Positions 43,576-52,039 of a stretch of 64,000 bases of DNA are shown here, piece after piece. Made by a program: the position numbers and the translations under genes. A model generated the notes under the pieces. The model was not told the origin of the DNA, did no database searches, and saw nothing but the letters and a program-made list of their open reading frames with translations. The number at the start of each line of letters is the position of its first letter. Within the stretch, counting starts at the first letter, position 1. This DNA comes from Peribacillus deserti (GTDB lineage: Bacteria; Bacillota; Bacilli; Bacillales; DSM-1321): NCBI RefSeq assembly GCF_002863585.1, contig NZ_PGUY01000021.1:1-64000 (forward strand), in the 5' to 3' direction.

Positions 43576-43711
43576 ATCATGTGGGGACTGTCCCCATTTC
43601 CTGGATTATTTCCCAAGATTACAGCTAATGGTGTCCTGCTCAACGTGGATATATCAGAATATTTTTCCAATTTTCATTGTAATCTTGAGCCTGCTTTGAT
43701 AAAATGAGAAA

Positions 43712-43955
43712 AAATTTATAGCTGATATGTAATGACAGGATTCAGTAGTATGTTATCTCCCTGTTCTAGAGAGCCGGTGGGTGGTGAAAATCGGTACATA
43801 GATAAATATAAATTACCTCCAGGAACTTTCTTTGTGAAAAATAATAGCAAAGAACGGCACGGACCGTTATCCGGCCAGAGCGGAAGAACATGTTCTTCAA
43901 TAAGGGTGGTACCACGTGTATAACCAGGTTCCTTTTTGGGGCGTGTTTTTTTATG
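43712..43955 (+). ncRNA. T-box leader RNA (tRNA-sensing riboswitch)
   Basis: All hallmarks are visible in order. Promoter: TTGTAA (43677-43682), 17 bp, TAAAAT (43700-43705). Stem I: a GACAGGATTCAGTAG stretch, AGAGAGCCGGTGGGTGGTGA and the closing ATCGG. T-box: AAGGGTGGTACCACG at 43902-43916, which pairs with the tRNA acceptor end. Terminator: CACG...CGTG plus T8 at 43913-43953. The specifier codon cannot be assigned safely; the loop 3' strand contains ATATAA. No aminoacyl-tRNA synthetase or amino acid gene follows; the next gene (44067) is of unknown function. Confidence 0.85.
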
Positions 43956-44066
43956 TTTATAAAAACAAAACATTCTTAATTTAAAACAATTCTTCCAGGC
44001 CTCACATAAACGTCCGAATTTTGAGGCATAGTGAATGTACTTAGACATTTATTAACGGAGGTTTGT

Positions 44067-44447
44067 ATGAAAGGATCAAATTTACAATCTGTACTAGATT
44101 TTAAAAAACTTACTGTTGTGCAGCTGCAGATTATTTTAGATGAGCTACAGCAAAACCAATCACCAAAAAAGAAACTGGAAATCCTGACAGCTACCTCGAT
44201 CATCAAGGGAGAGATAAGGGCATATGAACCGGAAGAAATGGAAAAGGAGCCTATTTTGTCCCAGGCTTTAATGAAGTCAGAAAAAGAACCGCTGCTTGAT
44301 ATATCAACAAGAGAGCTGATTAATATACATGCATGCTTGTACCTAAAGAACGTCAAGATTCAGCCAATCGCATCGCCGGATACAAGCATACATTTAGAAG
44401 AGCTTGTCCTTTTCACCGATCATATTCAGGGGATCACATGGAACTGA
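44067..44447 (+). CDS. Hypothetical protein downstream of the T-box, 126 aa
   Basis: ATG at 44067, 5 nt after GGAGG. Soluble, acidic, helix-rich protein (KKLTVVQLQIILDELQQN; STRELINIHACLYLKNV). No family recognised. The T-box terminator ends 112 bp before the start, so on position alone this gene, and perhaps the hydrolase 39 bp downstream, would be controlled by uncharged tRNA. Confidence 0.65.
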   Translation: MKGSNLQSVLDFKKLTVVQLQIILDELQQNQSPKKKLEILTATSIIKGEIRAYEPEEMEKEPILSQALMKSEKEPLLDISTRELINIHACLYLKNVKIQPIASPDTSIHLEELVLFTDHIQGITWN

Positions 44448-44486
44448 CAGGACAAGTAACATAGAAATTTTGAGGGAGAGATACGA

Positions 44487-45029
44487 ATGGTACATGAAGC
44501 TCTGCTTATAGTGGATATGAGCAACGATTTTATAGCAGATCAAGGAACATTAACTGTCGGAAAACCGGGACAGGAAATTGTTCCCTATATTTTAAGGGTA
44601 GCAGAAAAATTTCTGACTGAAGGTAAAACAGTTGTGGTTACAATGGATGCACATGCAGAGAATGATCCTCACTTCGATTTATGGCCAGTCCACAATGTAG
44701 CCGGAACGAAAGGACAGGAGCTTTTTGGTGACCTGCATGAATGGTATTTGCAGCAAAAAGATTCGGAGGATGTATGGTACATTCCAAAAACGAATTATAA
44801 TGCCTTTTTTAAGACACCTCTTGCAGACCGATTGCGGGAGCGCGGTGTGAATACAGTACATGTTGTCGGAGTATGTACGGATATATGCAACTATCAGACG
44901 ATTGCCGGGGCCAATGCTGAAGGATTTCATACTGTCATACATAAAAGAGGCGCAGCCACGTTCACTGATTTGGGAGAAACTTTTATTAACCATATGAAAC
45001 TATGTTTTCATACGGAAATCATTGAATAG
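44487..45029 (+). CDS. Isochorismatase-fold cysteine hydrolase, nicotinamidase-like
   Basis: 180 aa. Catalytic triad Asp10, Lys101 (IPKTNYNAF) and Cys130 (GVCTDIC); the metal site DAHAENDPHFDLWPVHN (Asp54, His56, His62) is that of PncA nicotinamidases, which turn nicotinamide into nicotinate for NAD salvage. It is probably co-transcribed with the gene at 44067. A terminator follows. Confidence 0.88.
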   Translation: MVHEALLIVDMSNDFIADQGTLTVGKPGQEIVPYILRVAEKFLTEGKTVVVTMDAHAENDPHFDLWPVHNVAGTKGQELFGDLHEWYLQQKDSEDVWYIPKTNYNAFFKTPLADRLRERGVNTVHVVGVCTDICNYQTIAGANAEGFHTVIHKRGAATFTDLGETFINHMKLCFHTEIIE

Positions 45030-45035
45030 CAACCT

Positions 45036-45070
45036 AACCCTTCGAGAGCTTAATCTTGAAGGGTTCATTT
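45036..45070 (+). terminator. Intrinsic terminator
   Basis: AACCCTTC pairs with GAAGGGTT, followed by CATTTTAT. Confidence 0.65.
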
Positions 45071-45078
45071 TATCCCTG

Positions 45079-45413
45079 AGCATTACACGGGCGGGATACT
45101 CATATTCGCTTATCCCTGGGCATAACCTTAGGATTAAGATAAGAATATTAGTGTAACCATAGCATAACAGGTTTTAGGATTAGCAGCATATCCGTATTTT
45201 CTGGGCTTACCAGTGGTCAGGATAAGCCTATTAGTTTTTCCCTAATCATAACCGGCTTAGGATAAGCATATCCGCTTCTCTAAGAGCATAAAAGGGCCGG
45301 GATACGCATAGAAAATTCAGAATAAGCATAAAACCTTTAAACCTAAGCATAAGAGGCTGAAAGTTAAGCATAACATCCAAAAAAATAAGCATAAAACCTT
45401 AAAACACAAGCAT
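45079..45413 (+). repeat. AGCATAA periodic array 5 (about 16 units)
   Basis: Cores or one-base variants start at 45079, 45099, 45119, 45161, 45185, 45204, 45225, 45245, 45265, 45285, 45305, 45325, 45346, 45367, 45388 and 45409. The last nine steps are 20, 20, 20, 20, 20, 21, 21, 21, 21. The early part holds the GGATAAGCATATCC palindrome and CATAACCGGCTTAGGATA as in array 4. It lies just 3' of the nicotinamidase-like gene on the same strand. From 45414 to 45720 I see no gene. Confidence 0.85.
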
Positions 45414-45720
45414 AAGTTTCTGCCCTGCTATGGTAAGTGCTAAAAATTACCCGTAATAGTGATTTTTAGCCACTAAACGATATTGAAAGCCGGTTCAACA
45501 TCAGCCTTCTTTTAAATTTTACTTTAATTTTTCATTAATATCATGTAGTTTGACCCTTTGCCTATCAAATTTAGCCCTTCTACTCTTCGCGATGTCCCGT
45601 TCTCAAGCCAATGGCCCCCATACTTCCGTCCCACTAGTTCGGAAAAGTGGTCCCCATATTTATCCGGCCTGCCCAACCACACTTGCTGCCTTATATGATC
45701 ACTACTCCTATCGAAACTCT

Positions 45721-45894
45721 TTACTTTCGGCCTTTACTGGATTCACCTTCCCCAGTAACCGCGTTTTGCAGACCTGTCACAAGTGCATCCGTCGTTTCGT
45801 CTGCAGTCCTCATTACCCCTCCGTGAATTTGTTTATGATCTGATCCTTTTTTAGAATTCTGCTTGCTTTCTCTTGCATCTTTTTGATATTCCAT
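45721..45894 (-). CDS. Small hydrophilic protein, 57 aa
   Basis: ATG at 45894 with an excellent AAAGGAGGTG 6 nt upstream. The protein is Lys/Ser/Gly rich at the start (KQNSKKGSDHKQIHGG), then TADETTDALVTGLQNAVTGE. No signal peptide or helix. Family unknown. The strong ribosome site and open frame on the minus strand make it more credible than the longer frame on the other strand (45550-45843). Confidence 0.6.
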   Translation of the reverse strand: MEYQKDARESKQNSKKGSDHKQIHGGVMRTADETTDALVTGLQNAVTGEGESSKGRK

Positions 45895-45959
45895 GTTTTA
45901 CACCTCCTTTTACTAAGGTGCTCCATTCATGGCGGGATATCCTCAAGCTTTCTTCTCGG

Positions 45960-46229
45960 GACAGATCAAATATTATTTCAACAATATTTCAATTACCGGT
46001 ACAGGAAAAGGCAGGAGCCCCGAAGAGCTTTCAAGGATCTTTGTTTTATACAACAAGAGTGAAAGGGACGGGGCTAGGCACCTCCGTATCTTTAAGAATT
46101 GTGGAAAAAATTAATGGAAAAATTGCTTATACCAGCGTTCCAGGGAAAGGTACCCGTGTAGAAGTGGCTTTTACGAAAAAAGAGATACATCTGCGCAGAA
46201 AGTCAGGATTGGGTGTTAATAAACAATAA
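45960..46229 (+). pseudogene. C-terminal remnant of a sensor histidine kinase
   Basis: TGKGRSPEELSRIFV in one frame and, after a one-base shift near 46040, FYTTRVKGTGLGTSVSLRIV followed by INGKIAYTSVPGKGTRVEVAF in the next, are the G1, F and G2 boxes of a HATPase domain. The sensor part, H box and N box are gone. No start codon with a ribosome site is left. Confidence 0.8.
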
Positions 46230-46254
46230 TAATAGAGGTAACTATTCTAGAGAT

Positions 46255-46286
46255 AAACAGGGCGATCTCATTAGATCGCCTGTTTA
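46255..46286. terminator. Hairpin terminator
   Basis: AAACAGGGCGATCT pairs with AGATCGCCTGTTT (one bulge), between the kinase remnant and the minus-strand gene at 46312. Confidence 0.65.
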
Positions 46287-46311
46287 ATGCATATCATCCG
46301 CCCGGGAGGAG

Positions 46312-46479
46312 TTAATCCGAACTGCTGGATACCATTGTATTTGCTCTCAATTGCTCCTCATTTTGAACATAGTCAACAGAATGTATTCTTTTATGTGTTC
46401 CTGTTGATTTTTCTCCAAAGACCTGGATTAATAAGCCTATTAAAATCAGAGAAAAAATGCAGACTGCTGCCCAAACCAT
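46312..46479 (-). CDS. Small single-pass membrane protein, 55 aa
   Basis: I start at the ATG at 46479, 6 nt after GAGGAGG. One membrane helix (VWAAVCIFSLILIGLLIQVF) near the N-terminus is followed by a hydrophilic tail. Function unknown. Confidence 0.5.
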   Translation of the reverse strand: MVWAAVCIFSLILIGLLIQVFGEKSTGTHKRIHSVDYVQNEEQLRANTMVSSSSD

Positions 46480-46554
46480 ACTATTCCTCCTCATATCAAA
46501 GTCTATAAAATAGAATATGCGCCTGTCCTTAGAATAAGTTCTCTTTTTGGGAAG

Positions 46555-46660
46555 CTCGGTCCAAATTGATAATGGATTGTATTCAAGGGCACCCGCATTC
46601 CGCGGGAATCCGGAAGTATCCCCGGTGTTAGAAGTATTCGGGGGTATTACTTAACCATTC
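46555..46660 (-). repeat. Worn family B repeat
   Basis: CAAGGGCACCCGCATTCCGC followed by a CGGGAATCCGG tract corresponds to the CACCCGCTTTCCGTGGGGCG tract inside the copy at 17225. Ends are too decayed to place. The rest of the interval to 46802 holds no gene. Confidence 0.4.
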
Positions 46661-46802
46661 CAATGATAGTGTCATAAAGAATGGTAACGCAGCCTTCTGT
46701 AATTGTACGAAGCCTTAAAAATTGCTATCCTTGGATATCTTGTATAAACTTTCCGTTCCTTCACATTCTATCCATAGAAGACATGAAGGAAGGTGAAGAT
46801 TT

Positions 46803-48221
46803 TTGGATAGTAAATGGCTTTCTATTGTCCCGTTTTTAATCGCCATTCCGATCGCCATGAAAACTAAGCAGGTACTGCCAGGATTATTTGCTGGATTATT
46901 AGTGGGTTCGTACTTGCTTAAACCCACTCTGACAGGGGGCCTCGAGGAGATGATCGGTTACCTGGTCAGCGGCCTTATTGATCCGGGTAATATCAGAATA
47001 TTACTGTTCTTATATGCTTTTTCTGGTTTGATCGGAATGATTAAGATTTCAGGAGGTATAAGAGGTTTTGTCGAGGAAGCTTCGACTAGAATACATACAA
47101 AAAGGGAAGCGCTGATTCTTACCTATCTGTCAACACTTGGAACCTTCGCCGCACCGAGTTTCCGTTTTGTGACGATTGCTCCCATAATGAGGGCACTGTT
47201 GAAAAAGGTCAAAATGTCCACACAGGAATTGGGCTTTGTTATTGAAACTACTGCGACTCCCGTCATCGTCCTTATCCCTATTGCTACGGCATTTGTTGGA
47301 TATATGACCTCCATTGTGGATCTCGCCGTAAAGAACGAGCATATACATGCTGATCCTTATAGACTTTTTATCCAAAGTATACCTTTTAACTTTTTTTCTT
47401 TTGTCATGATTTTAGTAGGAATATATTTAAGCTTCTTTCATCGTTCTAAATCGACAGAAGATACTGACCCAACAATGATAGGTAAAGAAAGTGAATCGGA
47501 TGAAGATGATTGGCATAGCTGTGACCCGGCAGTAGGGAAGGACCTTCCATCCAAGCCGTGGAATCTGCTAATTCCTTTGGCCCTCATCGTTTCGCTGACC
47601 CTTGTTTTCACTTGGTGGGACGGTTACCAAAAAGAAAAGGGGGTACTGGGTGCATTTATCAAAGCAGATGTGATGATGGCCATGCTCGCAGCTCTCCTGT
47701 TAACCTCTATTTTGGCTTTTGTATGGTTGAGAATACAAAAAATGAAAACTGCCGAGCTGCTCAATAGTTTTATTATTGGGGGCAATGAAATGATGAGTGT
47801 GATTGTTTTACTTGCAGTGGTCTGGGGATTATCATCTGTAACGGAAAAACTGGGTTTTACAGAATTTATAACAGAGCATGCAGGATGGATACCGCCTTCT
47901 GTCGTTGTTCCGATTTTGTTTCTTTTTGGGGGAGCTATATCTTATTTTATTGGATCGGCCTGGGGTACTTGGGGAATACTTATGCCTTTAGGAGTTTCGA
48001 TGTCGTATGCGGCCCACATATCTTTACCACTTGTAATAGGAGCAGTATTTGCCAGCGGCACATTTGGGGCTTTTGCGTCTCCATTAAGCGATGATACAAA
48101 TACCATTGCTAGAATTTTGAATCTTTCCGTAATGAAATATGCACGTTATAAATTAAAGCCGGCCTTAATCGCAGCCGGCATCACGGCACTTTTATACGGT
48201 GTAACCGTTTTATTTATGTAA
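46803..48221 (+). CDS. NhaC-like Na+/H+ antiporter family protein
   Basis: 472 aa, TTG start with AAGGTGA upstream. About 11 membrane helices with a hydrophilic loop (about 215-260). SAWGTWGILMPLGVSMSYAA and GTFGAFASPLSDDTNTIARI are NhaC-family half-site motifs. It differs from the antiporter at 5971, so the two probably have different substrates. Monocistronic. Confidence 0.82.
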   Translation: MDSKWLSIVPFLIAIPIAMKTKQVLPGLFAGLLVGSYLLKPTLTGGLEEMIGYLVSGLIDPGNIRILLFLYAFSGLIGMIKISGGIRGFVEEASTRIHTKREALILTYLSTLGTFAAPSFRFVTIAPIMRALLKKVKMSTQELGFVIETTATPVIVLIPIATAFVGYMTSIVDLAVKNEHIHADPYRLFIQSIPFNFFSFVMILVGIYLSFFHRSKSTEDTDPTMIGKESESDEDDWHSCDPAVGKDLPSKPWNLLIPLALIVSLTLVFTWWDGYQKEKGVLGAFIKADVMMAMLAALLLTSILAFVWLRIQKMKTAELLNSFIIGGNEMMSVIVLLAVVWGLSSVTEKLGFTEFITEHAGWIPPSVVVPILFLFGGAISYFIGSAWGTWGILMPLGVSMSYAAHISLPLVIGAVFASGTFGAFASPLSDDTNTIARILNLSVMKYARYKLKPALIAAGITALLYGVTVLFM

Positions 48222-48343
48222 GTTTATCTGGAGAATCCATTAGATGATTGAATAGTAGTTATGAAGCTTAGGGAAGCGGATTACCGCTTCCTGGCAAGGC
48301 ATTCAGGGATTTTGGATACGTAAGAGCGTTCCCTAATTAAGAG

Positions 48344-49561
48344 TTAAGATGTATGGGATGAAAGATCGTCTATGAATAGAACGAAGTGATTCTTACCGGC
48401 TTTCTTTGCCCTGTACAAGGCAATGTCTGCATTCTTCTTTAAAGTTTCTGAGGAAGTTGCATGTAATGGGTATATGGCTCCGCCACCGCTAATGGAAACG
48501 GTAATGCTTGTTCCATTTATCTGAATTGGATTCTGGTTTAAAAAGAAGCGTAACTCTTCAAATACGAGTCTTAGTTCAGAGATCGAAGAATTTTCAATAA
48601 TGAACATGAATTCATCTCCAGCATAGCGGTATGCTTTTGCTCTGGTGCAAGAGATACTTTCCATACCTCGTGCAATGATTTTAAGATACAAGTCACCTGC
48701 ATGATGTCCATAACGATCATTGATACACTTAAGTCCATCTGAATCTATCATCAAGAGAGATACCGAATCTGCATGTTCTTTGATGATTTTCTCCAAATCA
48801 GAATGAAAGGCTCGATAATTTCCTAACCCGGTCATCTCGTCTGTAAGGGACATTTCATAATTTCTTGTATATAGTCTGGCCGTATTAATAGAACTAATAA
48901 CTTGATTGCCGATGATCTGCAGCAGATCCTCATGTTCTTTTCTGTAAGCAAATTCCCGGTTGCTTTGAGCGGAAATTACCCCTTTTACTTCATCATCAAT
49001 GAGAAGTGGGACATAAATACAGGTGTTTCCTTCCCCTGTACCGATTATATAATTAAATTCATTTAATTCTTTTGCTGTTTTTGCGTGGATGGTTTCTCTT
49101 GACTTGATCACCTTCACTGTAAAACTATTATCATCAAATGGGATTTCAATGGAATGTAAAAACTCGCCATCATCCATCATAAAAGGGATTTGAATTTTCT
49201 GATTTCCCTCTTCATAAAGAGCTATAAAAAAGGCATCTGTGGGCATAACTTGTGAAACAAGCTGATAAGCCTTTTCCATAAGGACTTTTTCATTAAGTGT
49301 CTGAGAACACGTCCGGCCAAAATCGTGAAGAATACGTAAATGCTCATTAAGCCAGGTCATATCAATCATTCTTTCATTGATCTTGCCAAGTTCAACTAAA
49401 ATGGAAGACATAAGACTGCTGATTTCGGTATCATTTACATCTGTATGAATGGATTGAAGCTGAGTCTCTTTGCTTCTATAAGAAGTGGAACCAACTGATT
49501 GAATAAGACTAAGTAACTCCACTAATTGGGTAGTATATTGATTTATGTCATTGCTTGCCAT
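48344..49561 (-). CDS. GAF-GGDEF diguanylate cyclase
   Basis: 405 aa from the ATG at 49561; the ribosome site is weak. A GAF domain (about 85-228) is followed by a GGDEF domain (about 235-395). The active loop reads AGDEF (314-318), one of the tolerated variants, and DSDGLKCINDRYGHHAGD carries the metal Asp. It should make cyclic di-GMP from GTP. The RxxD inhibitory site upstream of the loop is not seen. Confidence 0.88.
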   Translation of the reverse strand: MASNDINQYTTQLVELLSLIQSVGSTSYRSKETQLQSIHTDVNDTEISSLMSSILVELGKINERMIDMTWLNEHLRILHDFGRTCSQTLNEKVLMEKAYQLVSQVMPTDAFFIALYEEGNQKIQIPFMMDDGEFLHSIEIPFDDNSFTVKVIKSRETIHAKTAKELNEFNYIIGTGEGNTCIYVPLLIDDEVKGVISAQSNREFAYRKEHEDLLQIIGNQVISSINTARLYTRNYEMSLTDEMTGLGNYRAFHSDLEKIIKEHADSVSLLMIDSDGLKCINDRYGHHAGDLYLKIIARGMESISCTRAKAYRYAGDEFMFIIENSSISELRLVFEELRFFLNQNPIQINGTSITVSISGGGAIYPLHATSSETLKKNADIALYRAKKAGKNHFVLFIDDLSSHTS

Positions 49562-49674
49562 TTTTACACATCCATGTCTGAACTTGTTTTTGTTAATTAT
49601 AACATTTATTACCATGCTATCAATCTAAACAGTGCCGGATCTCTTCTAAAATGAATCAAGTTTATACTAACCAA

Positions 49675-49941
49675 TTATTTATAAGCCCTGATTCTTTTAA
49701 AGATTCTCCCTGTCCAGATAATCGTACACAGCAGTACGGAACCTATTGTAAATATAATAGCTCTGCTGAATAATGGCTGCCATTCATTATTAGTTAACAT
49801 AGGAACAAAGATGGTAAAAAGATTTAGAACTACAAAGACAATTACGGGAGGCAGAATGAATTGATTATATTTCATGGCTGTAATCGTTAAAAAGAGAGTA
49901 AGAAGCGGGGCGGCGACAATATAAACGATAATTTCCCACAT
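49675..49941 (-). CDS. Small membrane protein, possibly DUF2651
   Basis: 88 aa from the ATG at 49941 (AAAGGAG 11 nt upstream). Three membrane helices (IIVYIVAAPLLTLFLTI; VIVFVVLNLFTIFV; IIFTIGSVLLCTIIW). Layout resembles DUF2651 proteins of Bacillus, but the match is tentative. Confidence 0.55.
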   Translation of the reverse strand: MWEIIVYIVAAPLLTLFLTITAMKYNQFILPPVIVFVVLNLFTIFVPMLTNNEWQPLFSRAIIFTIGSVLLCTIIWTGRIFKRIRAYK

Positions 49942-50137
49942 TTCAATAACCACTCCTTTAGTAAAACATGTATTTTTTTAATCTATGACAAAATATCAGG
50001 CTTGTTGTTAGATATGATAAAGTTTACTTGCTAGTATATGAAAGCAGTAAGTTGTACATTTGCAGGTTATCAATCAGTATTGGAATCTCGTAAAATTATG
50101 AAATGAAAAGTCCGAAAGTTGAAAGGGGGCGGGGAAC

Positions 50138-50656
50138 CTGAGTATACGTATTGAAAAGTTAAGTGAACGTCATGCACAAAGTCTTTTTAAGTTTGAGTGT
50201 GACAACAGAAGATTTTTTGAAACAATGGTACCTGGGCGCGGGGATGACTACTATATATACAGCCATTTTTTAAATAACCTTGAAAGTCTACTCCTGGAAC
50301 AAGAAAACGGGTTATCCATTTTTCATCTTATTTTTGTTGGTCATCATGCCATAGCCGGCAGGATCAATTTAGCGGATATCGCTATGGAAAGTACTGGAAG
50401 AAAAGCTGACCTTGGATACCGGGTAGGGAGAAATCACTTACAAAAAGGAATTGCAGCCACCGCATTGAAATATATATTAGCCTTAAGCGCGGACGAGTAC
50501 GAAATAAACAAAATATTAGCAAAAACGACCAATAAAAATATCGCGTCACAAAAAGTCTTAGAAAAAAACGGGTTTGAACTGGACTCTATAGATAATGAGG
50601 CAATCACGTTGAACGGAGAGAAGTTATCCTTTTATAACTATAGCTGGGCAGGTTAA
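50138..50656 (+). CDS. GNAT acetyltransferase (RimJ/RimL-like), apparent CTG start
   Basis: The fold needs the N-terminal IRIEKLSERHAQSLFKFEC, but no ATG, GTG or TTG lies in frame between the stop at 50120 and the ATG at 50225. A CTG at 50138 sits 8 nt after AAAGGGGG and would give 172 aa. Motif A, GYRVGRNHLQKGIAATALKY, and the C-terminal NIASQKVLEKNGFEL are typical RimJ/L. Either CTG is used, or TTG mutated to CTG and expression fell. Confidence 0.75.
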   Translation: MSIRIEKLSERHAQSLFKFECDNRRFFETMVPGRGDDYYIYSHFLNNLESLLLEQENGLSIFHLIFVGHHAIAGRINLADIAMESTGRKADLGYRVGRNHLQKGIAATALKYILALSADEYEINKILAKTTNKNIASQKVLEKNGFELDSIDNEAITLNGEKLSFYNYSWAG

Positions 50657-50682
50657 AGTTAGACTCATCGGAATTAGCAGTA

Positions 50683-50720
50683 ACAGAGAGGTGATTCATA
50701 ACCGCGAGCTGCCTCTCTGT
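50683..50720. terminator. Bidirectional hairpin
   Basis: ACAGAGAGG pairs with CCTCTCTGT, between the convergent GNAT and YwaF-like genes. Confidence 0.6.
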
Positions 50721-50781
50721 AATAAATTTACCCAAAAAACTTTGGAACAATCCGTCTCTCTTAAAGTGATGTAACGGTGTT

Positions 50782-51519
50782 TCAATTCTCCTCCTTATTC
50801 ACTGGGAACATCCCCTCTGCAGTTCTTTCTCTAAAAAGAATCCAAACCAATACACTCATCAGCAGCAATAACCCTTCCAGGGACAAAATATACCAAGGAT
50901 ATGGTCCCAATAAATCTAGTAAACTGGGGTTATCAGGTTTATGGCTTAAGAACATGTAATTGCCCTTTACGAGCTTATTAAATGAAATTACAACAGGCAT
51001 CAGAGTATTGAGGAATATAAATACTTTCAGGACCGACCATAAAGTAGGTCTGTAACCTAGTATCCATGTGAAATAAAAAGGTACCCAAATAAGTATGAGA
51101 TGGGTATAAAAAAAGTGGATAAACCTAAAGTGAGGAAAATCGTACGTTAATACCGGCGTGAGTATAGCCTGGGATGCCCCTAATAATGATGTAAAAAGCA
51201 CTATTTCGTAAAGAGCGCGCTTTCTGGTGACGAGAAGAGCAGCAGATAAGAATAAACTGATGCTGCAAAGTTCCAACGGAATGGAATGGGCGGCTGTCCA
51301 TGTGCCGTTGTAAATCATCCAGAATTGAAAGCTAAGCTCTGAAACCAGAAGGGAAAGGGCTACTATTATCTCCATTTTTCGAAAGTCCAATTGCTGCAGC
51401 CTGCCTTTGTTTAAAAAAAGGATAGCCGGGAAAACAAATGAAATGAATATGACGATTAAATGGGATAGGGAGAAGGAATCAAATGTGTTTGTATCATTTG
51501 ACGCTGACAACCATTCCAT
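50782..51519 (-). CDS. TIGR02206 (YwaF) family membrane protein
   Basis: 245 aa, GGAGG before ATG. Seven membrane helices; FWMIYNGTWTAAHSIPLELC and the GPYPWYILSLEGLLLL end are the family landmarks. Function unknown. Confidence 0.88.
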   Translation of the reverse strand: MEWLSASNDTNTFDSFSLSHLIVIFISFVFPAILFLNKGRLQQLDFRKMEIIVALSLLVSELSFQFWMIYNGTWTAAHSIPLELCSISLFLSAALLVTRKRALYEIVLFTSLLGASQAILTPVLTYDFPHFRFIHFFYTHLILIWVPFYFTWILGYRPTLWSVLKVFIFLNTLMPVVISFNKLVKGNYMFLSHKPDNPSLLDLLGPYPWYILSLEGLLLLMSVLVWILFRERTAEGMFPVNKEEN

Positions 51520-51640
51520 TTACTATCCTCCGCTTCAAAATATAATTGATTAATTATAACATCACCGGAGGTGAAAATTAACTAAATTCATTAAAAAGTG
51601 TGCAGATGTAAACGGGAGGAGTCCCCAGATATTAGTAAAG

Positions 51641-52039
51641 GGCTGTTTTCGCAAAGGGGTTGATTTACACTAAAGGATGCTCGCTTTCCGCGGGGCGGGC
51701 GCTGAGCCTCCTCGGCTTCGCCTGTGGGGTCTCACCTGATAGAAAAGCGGAAGCACCTTGTTCAGACCCGATAAAGAAGACTTGCTGAGTGGCAAGCGTT
51801 AGCGAAGACAGAAGCATAGTCGCACTTATGCGTTAGCCAAGCATAAGACAAGCGGGCCGTGGAAAGCGGTTTTCCTTTCCATGGACCGATTGGCTTATGA
51901 CTCGAGGGTCTAGGCGCTGGAGCCGGACATTGCCCGCTGCTCCCGCAGGAGTCTCGCACCTTACGTTCCAATCAACCTATTTAACAATAGGGTAGGTTCA
52001 CCGAACTATTAAAAAACAACAATCATTTAGAAAAGAGCC
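51641..52039. mobile_element. MITE-like element, family A, inserted at the 3' end of the sortase gene
   Basis: 399 bp from GGCTGTTTTCGCAAAGG to the inverse of GGCTCTTTTCTAAATGATTG. Flanks TAGTAAAG and TACTAAAA agree at 6 of 8. The inner module is present. It lies directly behind the sortase terminator, and the sortase reading frame now ends at 51998, inside this element. Confidence 0.78.

Noticed and set aside
43732-43923. 63-codon frame
   Set aside because: It is the T-box RNA read as protein.
8190-45413. AGCATAA arrays as CRISPR
   Set aside because: The repeated word is only 5-8 bases, spacers are 12-15 bases, and no cas gene is present. CRISPR repeats are 23-47 bases with about 30-base spacers.
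45550-45843. 97-codon plus-strand frame
   Set aside because: Low-complexity, Pro/Ser/Cys-rich translation without a ribosome site; the minus-strand gene at 45721 is better supported.
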